From NCBI GenBank assembly GCA_021780585.1, contig JAJXYM010000010.1:1-22764 (forward strand): DNA of 22,764 nt. Reading direction: 5' to 3'. Made by a program: the position numbers and the translations under genes. The notes beneath the pieces are model-generated. The model saw only the letters and a list, made by a program, of their open reading frames with translations, had not been told where the DNA came from and made no database searches. Below, piece after piece: positions 7,534 to 15,362 of this stretch (its first letter is position 1; each line of letters opens with the position of its first letter). This DNA comes from Deltaproteobacteria bacterium (GTDB taxonomy: Bacteria; Desulfobacterota; Binatia; Binatales; Binataceae).

Positions 7534-9135
7534 CTACCCGCCGCCGAGCCGCGCGCGCGACCGCAGCGTCGGCCCGCCATTGGACATCCGCTTGACCTGC
7601 ATCGGCTGGCCCTTGCCGCAGTTGGGGATCGCGACCAATCGCAAATCGTTGCCGACCGCGTCGACAGCGCGGAAAAAGCTCTTCGAATCCGCGATCACGG
7701 ACCCCGAACGGAACAACCGGCCGATCCGGCCATGTTCGATTTCGTAGACGCGGCGCGCTGAGATGCGGAAGTTTTCGCGCGACTCGGCGATCGACGGCAC
7801 CAGATGGCCGCATACGTAGTAGCCGCGATCGACCTCCGCGATCATCCGCGCCGGATCGCTCTCGCCGGGCATGAAAAACGTGTTCGACATCCGGACCAAC
7901 GGCGCGTGCCAGGCTTCGCTCGCCCGCGCCGAACCGTTGGGTTCGACGCCGAGCGCGGCGGCCGTCGCCCGCGAGTTGAGAAAGCCGCGGAACACTCCGC
8001 CTTCGAGATGCGTCACGCGGCGGCCGCGCGTGCCTTCATGATCGTAAAGATAGTGGCCGTAGCCGTTGAGCGTCGGGTCCGAGCAGGCCCAAAGCAGGGG
8101 CGATCCGACCGGCCGGCCAATTTCGTTGTGCTCGAGCGAGCGCAGGAACCAGCTCCGGCCGGCATATGCCGCTTCCATCTTGAGCGCGCGATCGGCCTCG
8201 CACGGATGGCCGATAATTTCGTGGGCGATCAGCGCGTTGAAATGCGGATCGGTAACGACGACGACCTCGCCTTCGGGCGGTTTGAGCAGCGGCGCGGCGG
8301 CGACTTCGCGGGTTTCGCGCGCGAGCTCGACGGCGAAGCGATGCAGACCCGGATTCGGCGTCAGCTCGTCGCGCCAATCGTCGGCGAGGCATTCGAAACC
8401 GCGCTGCTGGCCGATCGTGTCGTAGCTCTCCTGATGGCCGTCGGCGGTCGCCGCGACGACGTAGCAATCGCCCTGCGAAAAAGCGAACGCCTGCGAGATA
8501 TTCGCGCCGGCGGTGTTGACGAACAGCTCATGGCGCAGTTCGGCCAGCGCCGCGACCGCGTTGTAGGCGACGTCTGAGCCAAGGCCCACGATCTCCGCCG
8601 AGGCGGAGCGGCAGAGCCGGCCCAATTCCGCCGGGTCGAGCGTGCGCGGATCGCGGCGAAAGGTGGCGGCGACTTCCGCCCGTTCCGTGGACGGTTCGAC
8701 ATTGCCGATCGCCGCCAGCGCCTTGACGACGGCGGCCGGCGCGGTGCGTCTGAGCGCGGTTTGTTCGCGGGCGCTGCAGCGCGCGCGGTCGAAGGCCTCG
8801 GCCAGGGCGCTTTGAAGGGCGGCGGCGAGCTTCGTGCGGCTGGTCGCGATCCGGCCGACCTCGACGCCGGTGAAGCCGTCGCCAACCACGCCGCCGGGCG
8901 CCGCGCAATGCACCCGCACGCCGAGGGCGGCGTTGGCGCTCTCGGCAGCGTCGCGCGGGACGCCGTCGACGGCGGAGGCGGTGCGGCTGAACGACGCCTC
9001 GAAGCGCATTTCGGCGTACGTGGCGCCGCGGTTCGCCCGCAGGAAACGGCGCAGCGCCGGCTCGGCCGCCGCGCGCAAAAAGCCGATTGCGCCGAAGCCG
9101 TCGTCCGCCGCCCGATTCTTTCGTGAGCTGGCCAC
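7534..9135 (-). CDS. TldD-like zinc metalloprotease subunit
   Basis: This is the catalytic subunit of the TldD/TldE peptidase. The zinc motif HEIIGHPCEAD places H305, E306 and H310 as ligands and general base. C506 in NCGKGQP matches the conserved C-terminal cysteine ligand of TldD. The complex encloses the active site in a cavity and cleaves extended, unfolded peptides with little sequence preference. The 533-residue length is slightly above the usual 480. The start is GTG at 9135, 2 bp after the tonB-like stop codon, which implies translational coupling. Sitting directly behind tonB is unusual: tldD and tldE are commonly housekeeping genes away from transport loci. The substrate is unknown; the context suggests an imported peptide or precursor. 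Confidence 0.92.
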   Translation of the reverse strand: MASSRKNRAADDGFGAIGFLRAAAEPALRRFLRANRGATYAEMRFEASFSRTASAVDGVPRDAAESANAALGVRVHCAAPGGVVGDGFTGVEVGRIATSRTKLAAALQSALAEAFDRARCSAREQTALRRTAPAAVVKALAAIGNVEPSTERAEVAATFRRDPRTLDPAELGRLCRSASAEIVGLGSDVAYNAVAALAELRHELFVNTAGANISQAFAFSQGDCYVVAATADGHQESYDTIGQQRGFECLADDWRDELTPNPGLHRFAVELARETREVAAAPLLKPPEGEVVVVTDPHFNALIAHEIIGHPCEADRALKMEAAYAGRSWFLRSLEHNEIGRPVGSPLLWACSDPTLNGYGHYLYDHEGTRGRRVTHLEGGVFRGFLNSRATAAALGVEPNGSARASEAWHAPLVRMSNTFFMPGESDPARMIAEVDRGYYVCGHLVPSIAESRENFRISARRVYEIEHGRIGRLFRSGSVIADSKSFFRAVDAVGNDLRLVAIPNCGKGQPMQVKRMSNGGPTLRSRARLGGG

Positions 9136-9137
9136 GT

Positions 9138-9866
9138 CTAATTCACCGTTATGGGAATGCGTACGTCAAATTCGGAGTCGATCGCAACGCCGCTCTTTAT
9201 TGCCGGGAAAAACCGCCATTCCTTAAGCGTATTGATCAGGACCTGATTCAGTTCCGGATTCGCGGTCGGCTGCGACAACACGACTTCATCGCTGCCGTCG
9301 GCCTTGACGATGAAATGCGCGACGGCGATCGCATTGATCGCGTCCTGGCGCAGATCGTCAGGAATCGTCGGCACGGGCGCGTAAATCGCGCGCGCTCCCG
9401 CCGCGTCGCCGCCGATTCCCGCGCCGCCGTTGCCGGAGGCGTTCGCGTTGGGTTTCGGCGAAGTTTTGGCGCTTCCGGAAGGCGCCGAAGCGGCGGCCGG
9501 AGCGGGTTGCGGATGCGCGACCGGCCGGGCCGTGCCCGACGGCGAGGGCGGCGCGGGACGGACGACCGGCCGACGGCGCGGCACGGGGCGCGGATGGGCA
9601 ATCGGAGCGGGCCGCTGGAGCGCGCGCGGCGGCGTCGCGGCCGGAGCTGACGCGGCGGGACCGGCGCTTGCTTGCGGCGGCAATTCGACGATGCGCGCCT
9701 CGACCGCGGTGGGCTCGGGCGCGGGCGGAATCGACTGTTCGAGCACGCGCGCGAAGCCGGCCAGGATCACGAGCCAAAGCGCGATCGCCAGCGGCACGAT
9801 CCAGAGCATCCGGCCGCGCGGATCGTCGAGCGCCGGAGCGCGCGAGCTATTCGCGACGCCGATCAT
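9138..9866 (-). CDS. TonB-family energy transducer
   Basis: This 242-residue protein has TonB architecture. A short cytoplasmic N-terminus leads to one transmembrane helix (about 20-39, MLWIVPLAIALWLVILAGFA). A Pro/Ala-rich periplasmic spacer follows (about 46-140, with many Pro-Arg and Pro-Ala pairs), then a Gly-rich hinge, and a C-terminal TonB domain from about 165 to the end (AINAIAVAHFIVKADGS, LINTLKEWRFFPAIKSG). It would carry the proton-motive force captured by ExbB/ExbD to the receptor encoded upstream. Its ATG overlaps the exbD-like stop codon in ATGA. The cells may have other TonB proteins; position makes this one dedicated to the neighbouring receptor. Confidence 0.92.
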   Translation of the reverse strand: MIGVANSSRAPALDDPRGRMLWIVPLAIALWLVILAGFARVLEQSIPPAPEPTAVEARIVELPPQASAGPAASAPAATPPRALQRPAPIAHPRPVPRRRPVVRPAPPSPSGTARPVAHPQPAPAAASAPSGSAKTSPKPNANASGNGGAGIGGDAAGARAIYAPVPTIPDDLRQDAINAIAVAHFIVKADGSDEVVLSQPTANPELNQVLINTLKEWRFFPAIKSGVAIDSEFDVRIPITVN

Positions 9867-10264
9867 TCACGCCGCACCGCGATCGTGAAATGCTCGACGC
9901 CGGCCGCGCGCGCCCGCAGCATCGCGCGCACGACGATCCCTTCGGGCGCGGCCGAGTCGGCATTGACGACCACGCCGCGATCGTCCGCCGCGAGCATCGG
10001 TTTGAGCGTGGCGGCGAGCGTCGCGAGCGTGACGGGAGTTTTGTCGAGCAGGATTTTCCCCTCCCGCGTGACGGTCAGGCTGACCGGCTCCCGATGGCTC
10101 ATCGGCGCGGCCGCGCCCTCGGGCAAATCGACCTTGAGCGAATTCAGCGTTTGCATCGAGAGCGACGCCAGCATGAAAGTCGCGAGCAGGAAGAACATCA
10201 CGTCGATCATCGGGATGATCTCGATCCGCCCGCGACGCGAGACGCGCGATCGTTTGAGCTTCAT
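9863..10264 (-). CDS. ExbD/TolR-family protein
   Basis: This 133-residue protein has one N-terminal transmembrane helix and a periplasmic domain. The helix contains the essential proton-relay aspartate (IPMIDVMFFLLATFML, D21). The tail KVDLPEG is typical of ExbD/TolR. With ExbB it forms the inner-membrane proton channel that powers TonB. The ATG at 10264 sits in an ATGA overlap with the exbB-like stop codon, and the gene's own stop overlaps the tonB-like start in the same way. A longer in-frame reading upstream (to 10606) lies entirely within exbB and is not used. ExbD rather than TolR is chosen from the tonB gene that follows. Confidence 0.93.
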   Translation of the reverse strand: MKLKRSRVSRRGRIEIIPMIDVMFFLLATFMLASLSMQTLNSLKVDLPEGAAAPMSHREPVSLTVTREGKILLDKTPVTLATLAATLKPMLAADDRGVVVNADSAAPEGIVVRAMLRARAAGVEHFTIAVRRE

Positions 10265-10944
10265 CGCACGGCCTCGCGCGCGATCGCGAGCGGCGCCAGC
10301 GCGGATTCGGCGCGGCCGTTTTCCTGGTCGAGCCGGATATGGTCGATCAGCCGCGAACCGAGCCGTTCCATCCGGTCGAGCGCTTGCGCCTGCGTGCGGG
10401 CGAAGAAATTGAAGCCGAACAGCGCCAGAATCGCGATCAGCAGGCCGAGCGCGGTCGCGATCAGCGCCTGCGCGACGCCCGAAGTCACCTGCGTCGGCGC
10501 GACCAGCGTCGAGCTGCCGATAATCCTGAACGCCTGCATCATGCCGGTGATCGTGCCGAGCAGGCCCAGCAGCGGGGCGGCGGTGACGACGGTTTCGAGG
10601 ATCCAAAGGCCGCGATTGAGGACCTTTTCGATCGCGCCCGCTTCGTCGCCGGCGCGCGATTCAACCCACCATACCGGCTTGTTCCGGTTATCCGCGATCG
10701 TTTGGAAAAAGCGGCCGTAAGCGTTATGTGGTCCGAGCGCGGCGATGCGCCGCTCCAGTTCGTCCCACGCGAAGCCGTAGGTCTCCGCCAGCTCCATCAG
10801 CGCGCCCGGCAACCTCAGGCAGCGTCCGTAGGCGACCGCGCGATCGATCACGATCGCGAGCGCGAGCACGCCGAGCGCGAGCAGCGGATAGACCATCGGC
10901 CCGCCGTACGTTACCGCCTGCCATGCGCCTGTAAGTTCATTCAT
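10261..10944 (-). CDS. ExbB (MotA/TolQ/ExbB family) proton channel protein
   Basis: This 227-residue inner-membrane protein has three predicted helices: about 17-35, 115-137 and 156-182. The second and third carry the family core (AAPLLGLLGTITGMMQAF and GVAQALIATALGLLIAIL). The large loop between helices 1 and 2 is cytoplasmic, as in ExbB. A ribosome binding site (GAGGAA, about 8 nt from the ATG) supports the start at 10944. It follows the receptor gene by 60 bp on the same strand and overlaps exbD by 4 bp. Confidence 0.93.
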   Translation of the reverse strand: MNELTGAWQAVTYGGPMVYPLLALGVLALAIVIDRAVAYGRCLRLPGALMELAETYGFAWDELERRIAALGPHNAYGRFFQTIADNRNKPVWWVESRAGDEAGAIEKVLNRGLWILETVVTAAPLLGLLGTITGMMQAFRIIGSSTLVAPTQVTSGVAQALIATALGLLIAILALFGFNFFARTQAQALDRMERLGSRLIDHIRLDQENGRAESALAPLAIAREAVR

Positions 10945-11004
10945 CGATCGATTCCTCGTATGCGCGGGCCGGGGCCGAGCGCCGGTCCGCGCGATTTATC
11001 CGCT

Positions 11005-13398
11005 TCATGGCGTCGCGCCGGACTTGCCGGCGAACGGGAGCGGAATCTTCAGCCCCATGTACGCCGCGCGGCGCGGTCCGTATTGCGGCGCGAACACGCC
11101 GATTCCGGTGCCGTTGCGGATTTCGTATTGTTCGTCGAACAGGTTGAGGATAGTCAGCCGGCCTTCGACCGGGCCGATGCGCGGCATTGTGAAACTCCGC
11201 GTCAGGCCGAGATTCACCTGCACGTAGCCCGGCAGATGGCCGGTGTTGGCGAAGCCGTCGCGCAATCCGCTGCCGTAAATTCCGTCGACGCTGAGCATGA
11301 AACCGCGCCATCGGTAGGACGCGCCGAAGGACGCGGTGTAGAGCTGCTCATGATCCAGATAGACGTAGTGGTTCGCGATATAGGCGAGTTCGTCGGCCGG
11401 GAAATTGAACTGCCCCGACGCGACCTGATTGCCTTGCGCGATCGAGTAGGCGAAATTGCCGTAAACCGAGAAGCTCTCCAGATTGTAGTTGGCGCTCAGC
11501 TCGACGCCATAGACGCGCCCGCGCTTATAGTTGAACGGCGCGTAAACGAGCGCCTGTCCGAACTGGCCCTCGTCGAGCAGATTGCTGACCAGCGAGAAAT
11601 AGCTGTCCACGCCGACGTTCAGATTCGCCATCAGTTGCTGCATCACGCCCGCGTCGAAATAGTCCGCCGTCTCGGGCGAGACGTTGGTGTTGCCGGGCGG
11701 CAGGGCGTTGGTGGTGTTGGCGAATTGATCGAGGCTCGGCGCGGAGATGTTCTCCAGCGCCGGCGGCGTGAAGTAGCGCGCATAGCCGGCGTGGACGGTC
11801 GTGCCGTGCGGGAGGGCGTAGGTGAATCCGGCCCGCGGTTCGAAGGCGTTGGAATTCACGAACGCGTCGCTGATATCCCATCGCAACCCGTAGTTGAGCG
11901 TCAGGCGGTCGGTCAGCTTCCATTCGTCCTGCGCGTAGACCCCGCCAAGCCAGGTGAGCCGGTTCAGATTGTCGGTGATATTGAACGGGACGGTGCTGGT
12001 CTGATGTCCCGGCTGGCCGGGAAACACCGCGGACGTATTGTCGAGCTCGACGTTTTCGCCGTTGAAGTAAAACCCGAAGCGGATCGCGTTGCGCGCGGTC
12101 AGATGATAGGTCGTGTCTTCCTGCAGGCCGTAGGCGAAATCGCTGTTGAAGACGTTCGAGGCGACGCCGTTGAAGATCAGGTCGCCGACCGGGTCGGGGG
12201 TGAATTTTAGCGTCGAATAGCGCTCAAATTCGGCAACCTGATAATCCAGCTTCGGACCGATCGTTCCCTGCAGCGCCAGAATCCCGAAGTAGACCTGCTG
12301 AAACTGGCTCTCCGCGATATCCTGCGACGGATACGATCCCGCGGGCACGCCGGCCAGACCGTAGAGCGGAACCTGCCCCGGATAGGCCGGAATCTGGTAA
12401 TCGGCGATCGCCGTTCCCGTGATCAGGCTGAGCCGGGTCGCCGAATTGATCAGATAGTTCACATAGCCAAAGCCCTGGCCCTGCTGCGTATGATCATGAA
12501 TCGCGACCACCCCGGGCGTCGCCGATTCCAGCCCGAGATCGTTTTGCGTGTAGTATCCGGTGAGATAGTAGCTGAGCTTGCCGCGGCATCCGCCCAACTC
12601 GAAATTCGGCTGGAGCGTGCCGCGCTGCCCGCCGTACATCTCGACGTCGCCGCCCTGATTTTCGCATCCCTGCTTGGTGCGGATATCGACGACGCCCGCC
12701 GTCCGATAGCTGTATTCGGCGGGCAGGGCGCCGTCGAGCAGGCTCACGCTGCTGGCGAAACGGGGATTCAGCACCTGGCCGAAACCGCCGGTTCCCTCCG
12801 GCAGCATCACCCCGTCGATCCGGTATTGCAGATTGCCGTGGTCGCCGCGCACGTGGATTTGCCCGAACGAGTCCTGAACCACGCCCGGCGCCTGCAGCAG
12901 CACCTGATTCAGGGGCGTGTTGCCGCCTTGCGGCAGGGCCTGAATCGCCTTTTGATCGAACGAGTAGACGCTGCCGCCGGTGGTTGGCGAGAGTTGGTTG
13001 CGCGTGCGCGTGATCCGCTTGGCCGCGACCGTGAGGCTGAGCGCCTGGCGCGCGGCCATCGCGAGCACGACCGGCTTGGCGCCCCCTTTGCCGACGCTGA
13101 CGATCGCCGTCGCCAGCGCGAAGCCGCTCTTTTCGCCCACTATCGCATAGAGCCCCGGCGCGACCGCGGCGAACGTAAACGCGCCGTCCGCGCCGCTCTG
13201 GCCATGCGCGATCACCCGTCCTTCGGGCGATTGCAGGCGCACGCTCGCTCCGGCGATCGCCCGTCCCAGGGCGTCGCGGACGCTGCCGCTCACGCGACTC
13301 GTCCCCGGCGCGCGCGTCTGCGCGCAAACGCCGGCCGGGGCGAACGTCTGCGCCAGGATCGCCACGATCCCAACCATCATCCCCAATGACCGCCGCAT
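11005..13398 (-). CDS. TonB-dependent receptor with N-terminal carboxypeptidase-regulatory-like domain
   Basis: An outer-membrane active transporter of 797 residues from the ATG at 13398. A signal peptide (1-26, ending GVCAQ) is followed by a beta-sandwich of the carboxypeptidase-regulatory/Ig-like kind (about 34-113, VSGSVRDALGRAIAGASVRL). A TonB-box-like LSLTVAAKR lies at 120-128. The plug domain runs from about 145 to 242 (LPQGGNTPLNQVLLQAPGV, IHVRGDHGNLQYRIDGVMLPEG, AGVVDIRTKQG), then the 22-strand barrel. A family-typical NLFDEQYEIRNG occurs near the C-terminus. The last strand ends LKIPLPF, with an 8-residue tail beyond the aromatic residue. A TTG one codon upstream (13401) sits at better spacing from GAGGA (13411-13415) and could be the true start. 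The ligand cannot be read from sequence; a DUF2946-like gene upstream suggests a metal such as copper, while TldD/TldE downstream suggests a peptide. Confidence 0.95.
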   Translation of the reverse strand: MRRSLGMMVGIVAILAQTFAPAGVCAQTRAPGTSRVSGSVRDALGRAIAGASVRLQSPEGRVIAHGQSGADGAFTFAAVAPGLYAIVGEKSGFALATAIVSVGKGGAKPVVLAMAARQALSLTVAAKRITRTRNQLSPTTGGSVYSFDQKAIQALPQGGNTPLNQVLLQAPGVVQDSFGQIHVRGDHGNLQYRIDGVMLPEGTGGFGQVLNPRFASSVSLLDGALPAEYSYRTAGVVDIRTKQGCENQGGDVEMYGGQRGTLQPNFELGGCRGKLSYYLTGYYTQNDLGLESATPGVVAIHDHTQQGQGFGYVNYLINSATRLSLITGTAIADYQIPAYPGQVPLYGLAGVPAGSYPSQDIAESQFQQVYFGILALQGTIGPKLDYQVAEFERYSTLKFTPDPVGDLIFNGVASNVFNSDFAYGLQEDTTYHLTARNAIRFGFYFNGENVELDNTSAVFPGQPGHQTSTVPFNITDNLNRLTWLGGVYAQDEWKLTDRLTLNYGLRWDISDAFVNSNAFEPRAGFTYALPHGTTVHAGYARYFTPPALENISAPSLDQFANTTNALPPGNTNVSPETADYFDAGVMQQLMANLNVGVDSYFSLVSNLLDEGQFGQALVYAPFNYKRGRVYGVELSANYNLESFSVYGNFAYSIAQGNQVASGQFNFPADELAYIANHYVYLDHEQLYTASFGASYRWRGFMLSVDGIYGSGLRDGFANTGHLPGYVQVNLGLTRSFTMPRIGPVEGRLTILNLFDEQYEIRNGTGIGVFAPQYGPRRAAYMGLKIPLPFAGKSGATP

Positions 13399-13524
13399 CA
13401 AAAAAACCGCTCCTCATGCGACGATTCCGCGCCGCTCGCCAATGGGCGATGCGCGTCGCCGCGGGCGCATGGCCGACGCCATACGCGGTCGTAACGCGTA
13501 AACCGAGCTGTCTGTGCGAAACGA

Positions 13525-13911
13525 CTAGAGCGCGAGAACGGGTGGGGCGCGCGTGCGCCAGGGCGAGAAGGGCGCGCCGGCTTCGCGCCGCGCCGTCGCG
13601 GCGAACGTCAGGTTGGTCGCGAGAGTCGGCCGGATCAGCGCCGGTATCGCGGCCGGCTTGACCGGCGCATGGCAGGCGAAGGCGCACAGCGGACAATCTC
13701 CGCCGTCGAGCGCGACCTGCGTTTGCGCGACTATGCGCCGGGTGGAATCGACCGGATGGAAATGCCCCGCGGCGATCAACTGCGCGAACGCGAGCGCGAT
13801 CGTGATGAGCATCACGGTCGCGGCTTTTGGCCGTCCGGCGGCGTTCGTCGATAGTCGCGCGGTGGTCACCGGGGTTGCGCGATGCGCCAGCCGTCCGATT
13901 TCGCTTCGCAC
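13525..13911 (-). CDS. DUF2946-like small protein
   Basis: A short protein of 128 residues with one hydrophobic segment (about 34-48, MLITIALAFAQLIAAG), a GHFHP motif (H50, H52), a C73-x2-C76-x3-C80-H81 cluster (CPLCAFACH), and a C-terminal WRTRAPP motif. The CPLC plus RAPP-type ending matches my recollection of DUF2946 proteins, small predicted envelope proteins often found beside TonB-dependent receptors and copper genes. Function is unproven; the Cys/His cluster could bind metal. The GTG at 13911 and an ATG at 13812 are both possible starts and neither has a clear ribosome binding site. From 13812 it would be a 95-residue protein starting with a signal-like segment. It lies 18 bp after the CoA-transferase stop codon and 126 bp before the receptor gene on the same strand. 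Confidence 0.68.
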   Translation of the reverse strand: MRSEIGRLAHRATPVTTARLSTNAAGRPKAATVMLITIALAFAQLIAAGHFHPVDSTRRIVAQTQVALDGGDCPLCAFACHAPVKPAAIPALIRPTLATNLTFAATARREAGAPFSPWRTRAPPVLAL

Positions 13912-13929
13912 GGCCGGCGCATCGCAAGC

Positions 13930-15129
13930 CTAAAGGATACCCTGCTCCTTGAGTTCGGCCAAGTCGCCCGCCGAATAGCCCAGCAGCTCCGCGTAAACCT
14001 CGCTGTTATGCTGTCCGAGCAGGGGAGCCGCCGTGACCTCGGCCGGAGAATCCTCCAGCCGCACGGGACATCCCGGCATCGTGAACTTTCCGCGCGCCGG
14101 ATGGTCCACCGTGACCACCATCCCGCGTTCGCGCATATGCGGATCGTTGAGCAGCTCGACGCTGTCGAGCACCGCGCCGCACGGCACGCCCGCCTCGCCC
14201 ATCAGCCGCATCACGTCGTGCTTGGAGCGCTGCGCCGTCCATTCCTCGATAATACGGGTTAGATCTTCGATATATTTGATCCGCTCGCGCCGGTCGCGGA
14301 AGCGTGGATCCTCAAATACCTCGGGCCGGCCGATCGTCCGGCACAGCGCCTCGAACATCTCGGGCGTCGTGCACAGCATATAGACGTAATCGTTCGGTCC
14401 GCCGGGCGCGCACTTGTAGATATCGCCGATCGCGCCGGAAGCCAGCCGATTTCCCGCCCGCGGCGTCGGCTCGTGCGTGATATACGTGCCCATCATCGGC
14501 ACGCGCACGAAGTTGAACACCGCCTCCTGCATCGCGACTTCGACCTTTTGCCCCTTGCCGGTCCGTTCGCGCTGGATATAGGCCGCCAGCACGCCGCACG
14601 CCGCATGGATTCCCGTGCCGGTGTCGCCGATCGTCGGACCCGGCTTCAGCGGCGGCGAGCCGGGAAAGCCCGTCAGCGCCATCGCGCCGCCGGCGGCCTG
14701 CGCGATCATGTCGAAGCTCTTGTATTTGCTGTACGGACCATGCGTGCCGAATCCCTTGATCGTCAGGTAGATCAGCCGCGGATTGAGCTCGCGCAGCCGG
14801 TCGAAGCCCAGCCCCAGGCTCTCCAGCGTGCCGAGCGAATAGTTCTCGGCGAGAATATCGACCTTCTTGATCAGCTCGCGGAAAATTTCCTTGCCGCGCT
14901 CGGACTTCAAATTGAGCGTAATGCTGCGTTTGTTCGCGTTGAGCAGCATGAAGTAATGCGAATCGACGCCCGGCTTCTCGGTCAGCAGCCAACGTCCCTG
15001 TTCGCCCATCTTCGGCTGCTCGACCTTGATCACGTTCGCGCCGAGCCACGCCAGCATCTCGGTGCACGACGTTCCGGCCTCGAATTGCGTGAGGTCCAGC
15101 ACCTTTACCCCGGCCAACGCCTTATCCAT
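13930..15129 (-). CDS. CaiB/BaiF (class III) CoA-transferase
   Basis: A cytoplasmic CoA-transferase of 399 residues, the normal length for the family that includes formyl-CoA transferase and carnitine CoA-transferase. The N-terminal LAGVKVLDLTQFEAGTSCTEMLAWLGANVIKVEQP binds CoA. The catalytic aspartate that forms the acyl-anhydride with substrate is D169 in GPTIGDTGTG, the same number as in Oxalobacter formyl-CoA transferase. MQEAVFNF, RERGM and the C-terminal LGQHNSEVYAELLGY are further family marks. The start is chosen at 15129, where GGAGG stands 6 nt upstream; an ATG two codons earlier has no spacing from that site. The acyl donor and acceptor cannot be told. It begins the minus-strand run, but whether it shares a promoter with the receptor genes is unclear. 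Confidence 0.94.
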   Translation of the reverse strand: MDKALAGVKVLDLTQFEAGTSCTEMLAWLGANVIKVEQPKMGEQGRWLLTEKPGVDSHYFMLLNANKRSITLNLKSERGKEIFRELIKKVDILAENYSLGTLESLGLGFDRLRELNPRLIYLTIKGFGTHGPYSKYKSFDMIAQAAGGAMALTGFPGSPPLKPGPTIGDTGTGIHAACGVLAAYIQRERTGKGQKVEVAMQEAVFNFVRVPMMGTYITHEPTPRAGNRLASGAIGDIYKCAPGGPNDYVYMLCTTPEMFEALCRTIGRPEVFEDPRFRDRRERIKYIEDLTRIIEEWTAQRSKHDVMRLMGEAGVPCGAVLDSVELLNDPHMRERGMVVTVDHPARGKFTMPGCPVRLEDSPAEVTAAPLLGQHNSEVYAELLGYSAGDLAELKEQGIL

Positions 15130-15362
15130 CGACATCCTCCAACCGCAAGCGGCGCCAGCGGCGTCCTCGCGCGATGATGCGCCCGCCGGGTCCGGCGGAC
15201 CGATTGATTCCCCACTGCTTGTCACTCTTACTAGCGCCGGCGCGCCGATCCGGCAAGGCTGGCCGCGATGATCCGGCGCGCCGCTTACGCGCGCATCACG
15301 GCTTTGATAAGTTCCCATCATGGCGCGGCCGGTCGTCACGCCGCCGCGCCTGAACCGTCATT

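Noticed and set aside
10339..12210. A 623-codon ORF on the + strand opposite exbB and the receptor
   Set aside because: It crosses two genes with clear family motifs on the other strand, and its own translation matches nothing recognisable and is rich in Arg, Ala and Val.
13402..13524. A cobalamin riboswitch before the TonB-dependent receptor
   Set aside because: The 126-bp gap is too short for a full cobalamin aptamer and no B12-box-like sequence was found.
15130..15362. Promoters in the CoA-transferase / MoxR divergent region (TTGTCA at 15219, TGATAA at 15305)
   Set aside because: Neither hexamer has a matching partner at the right spacing. The short inverted repeats around 15183-15201 are of a kind expected by chance in such GC-rich sequence.
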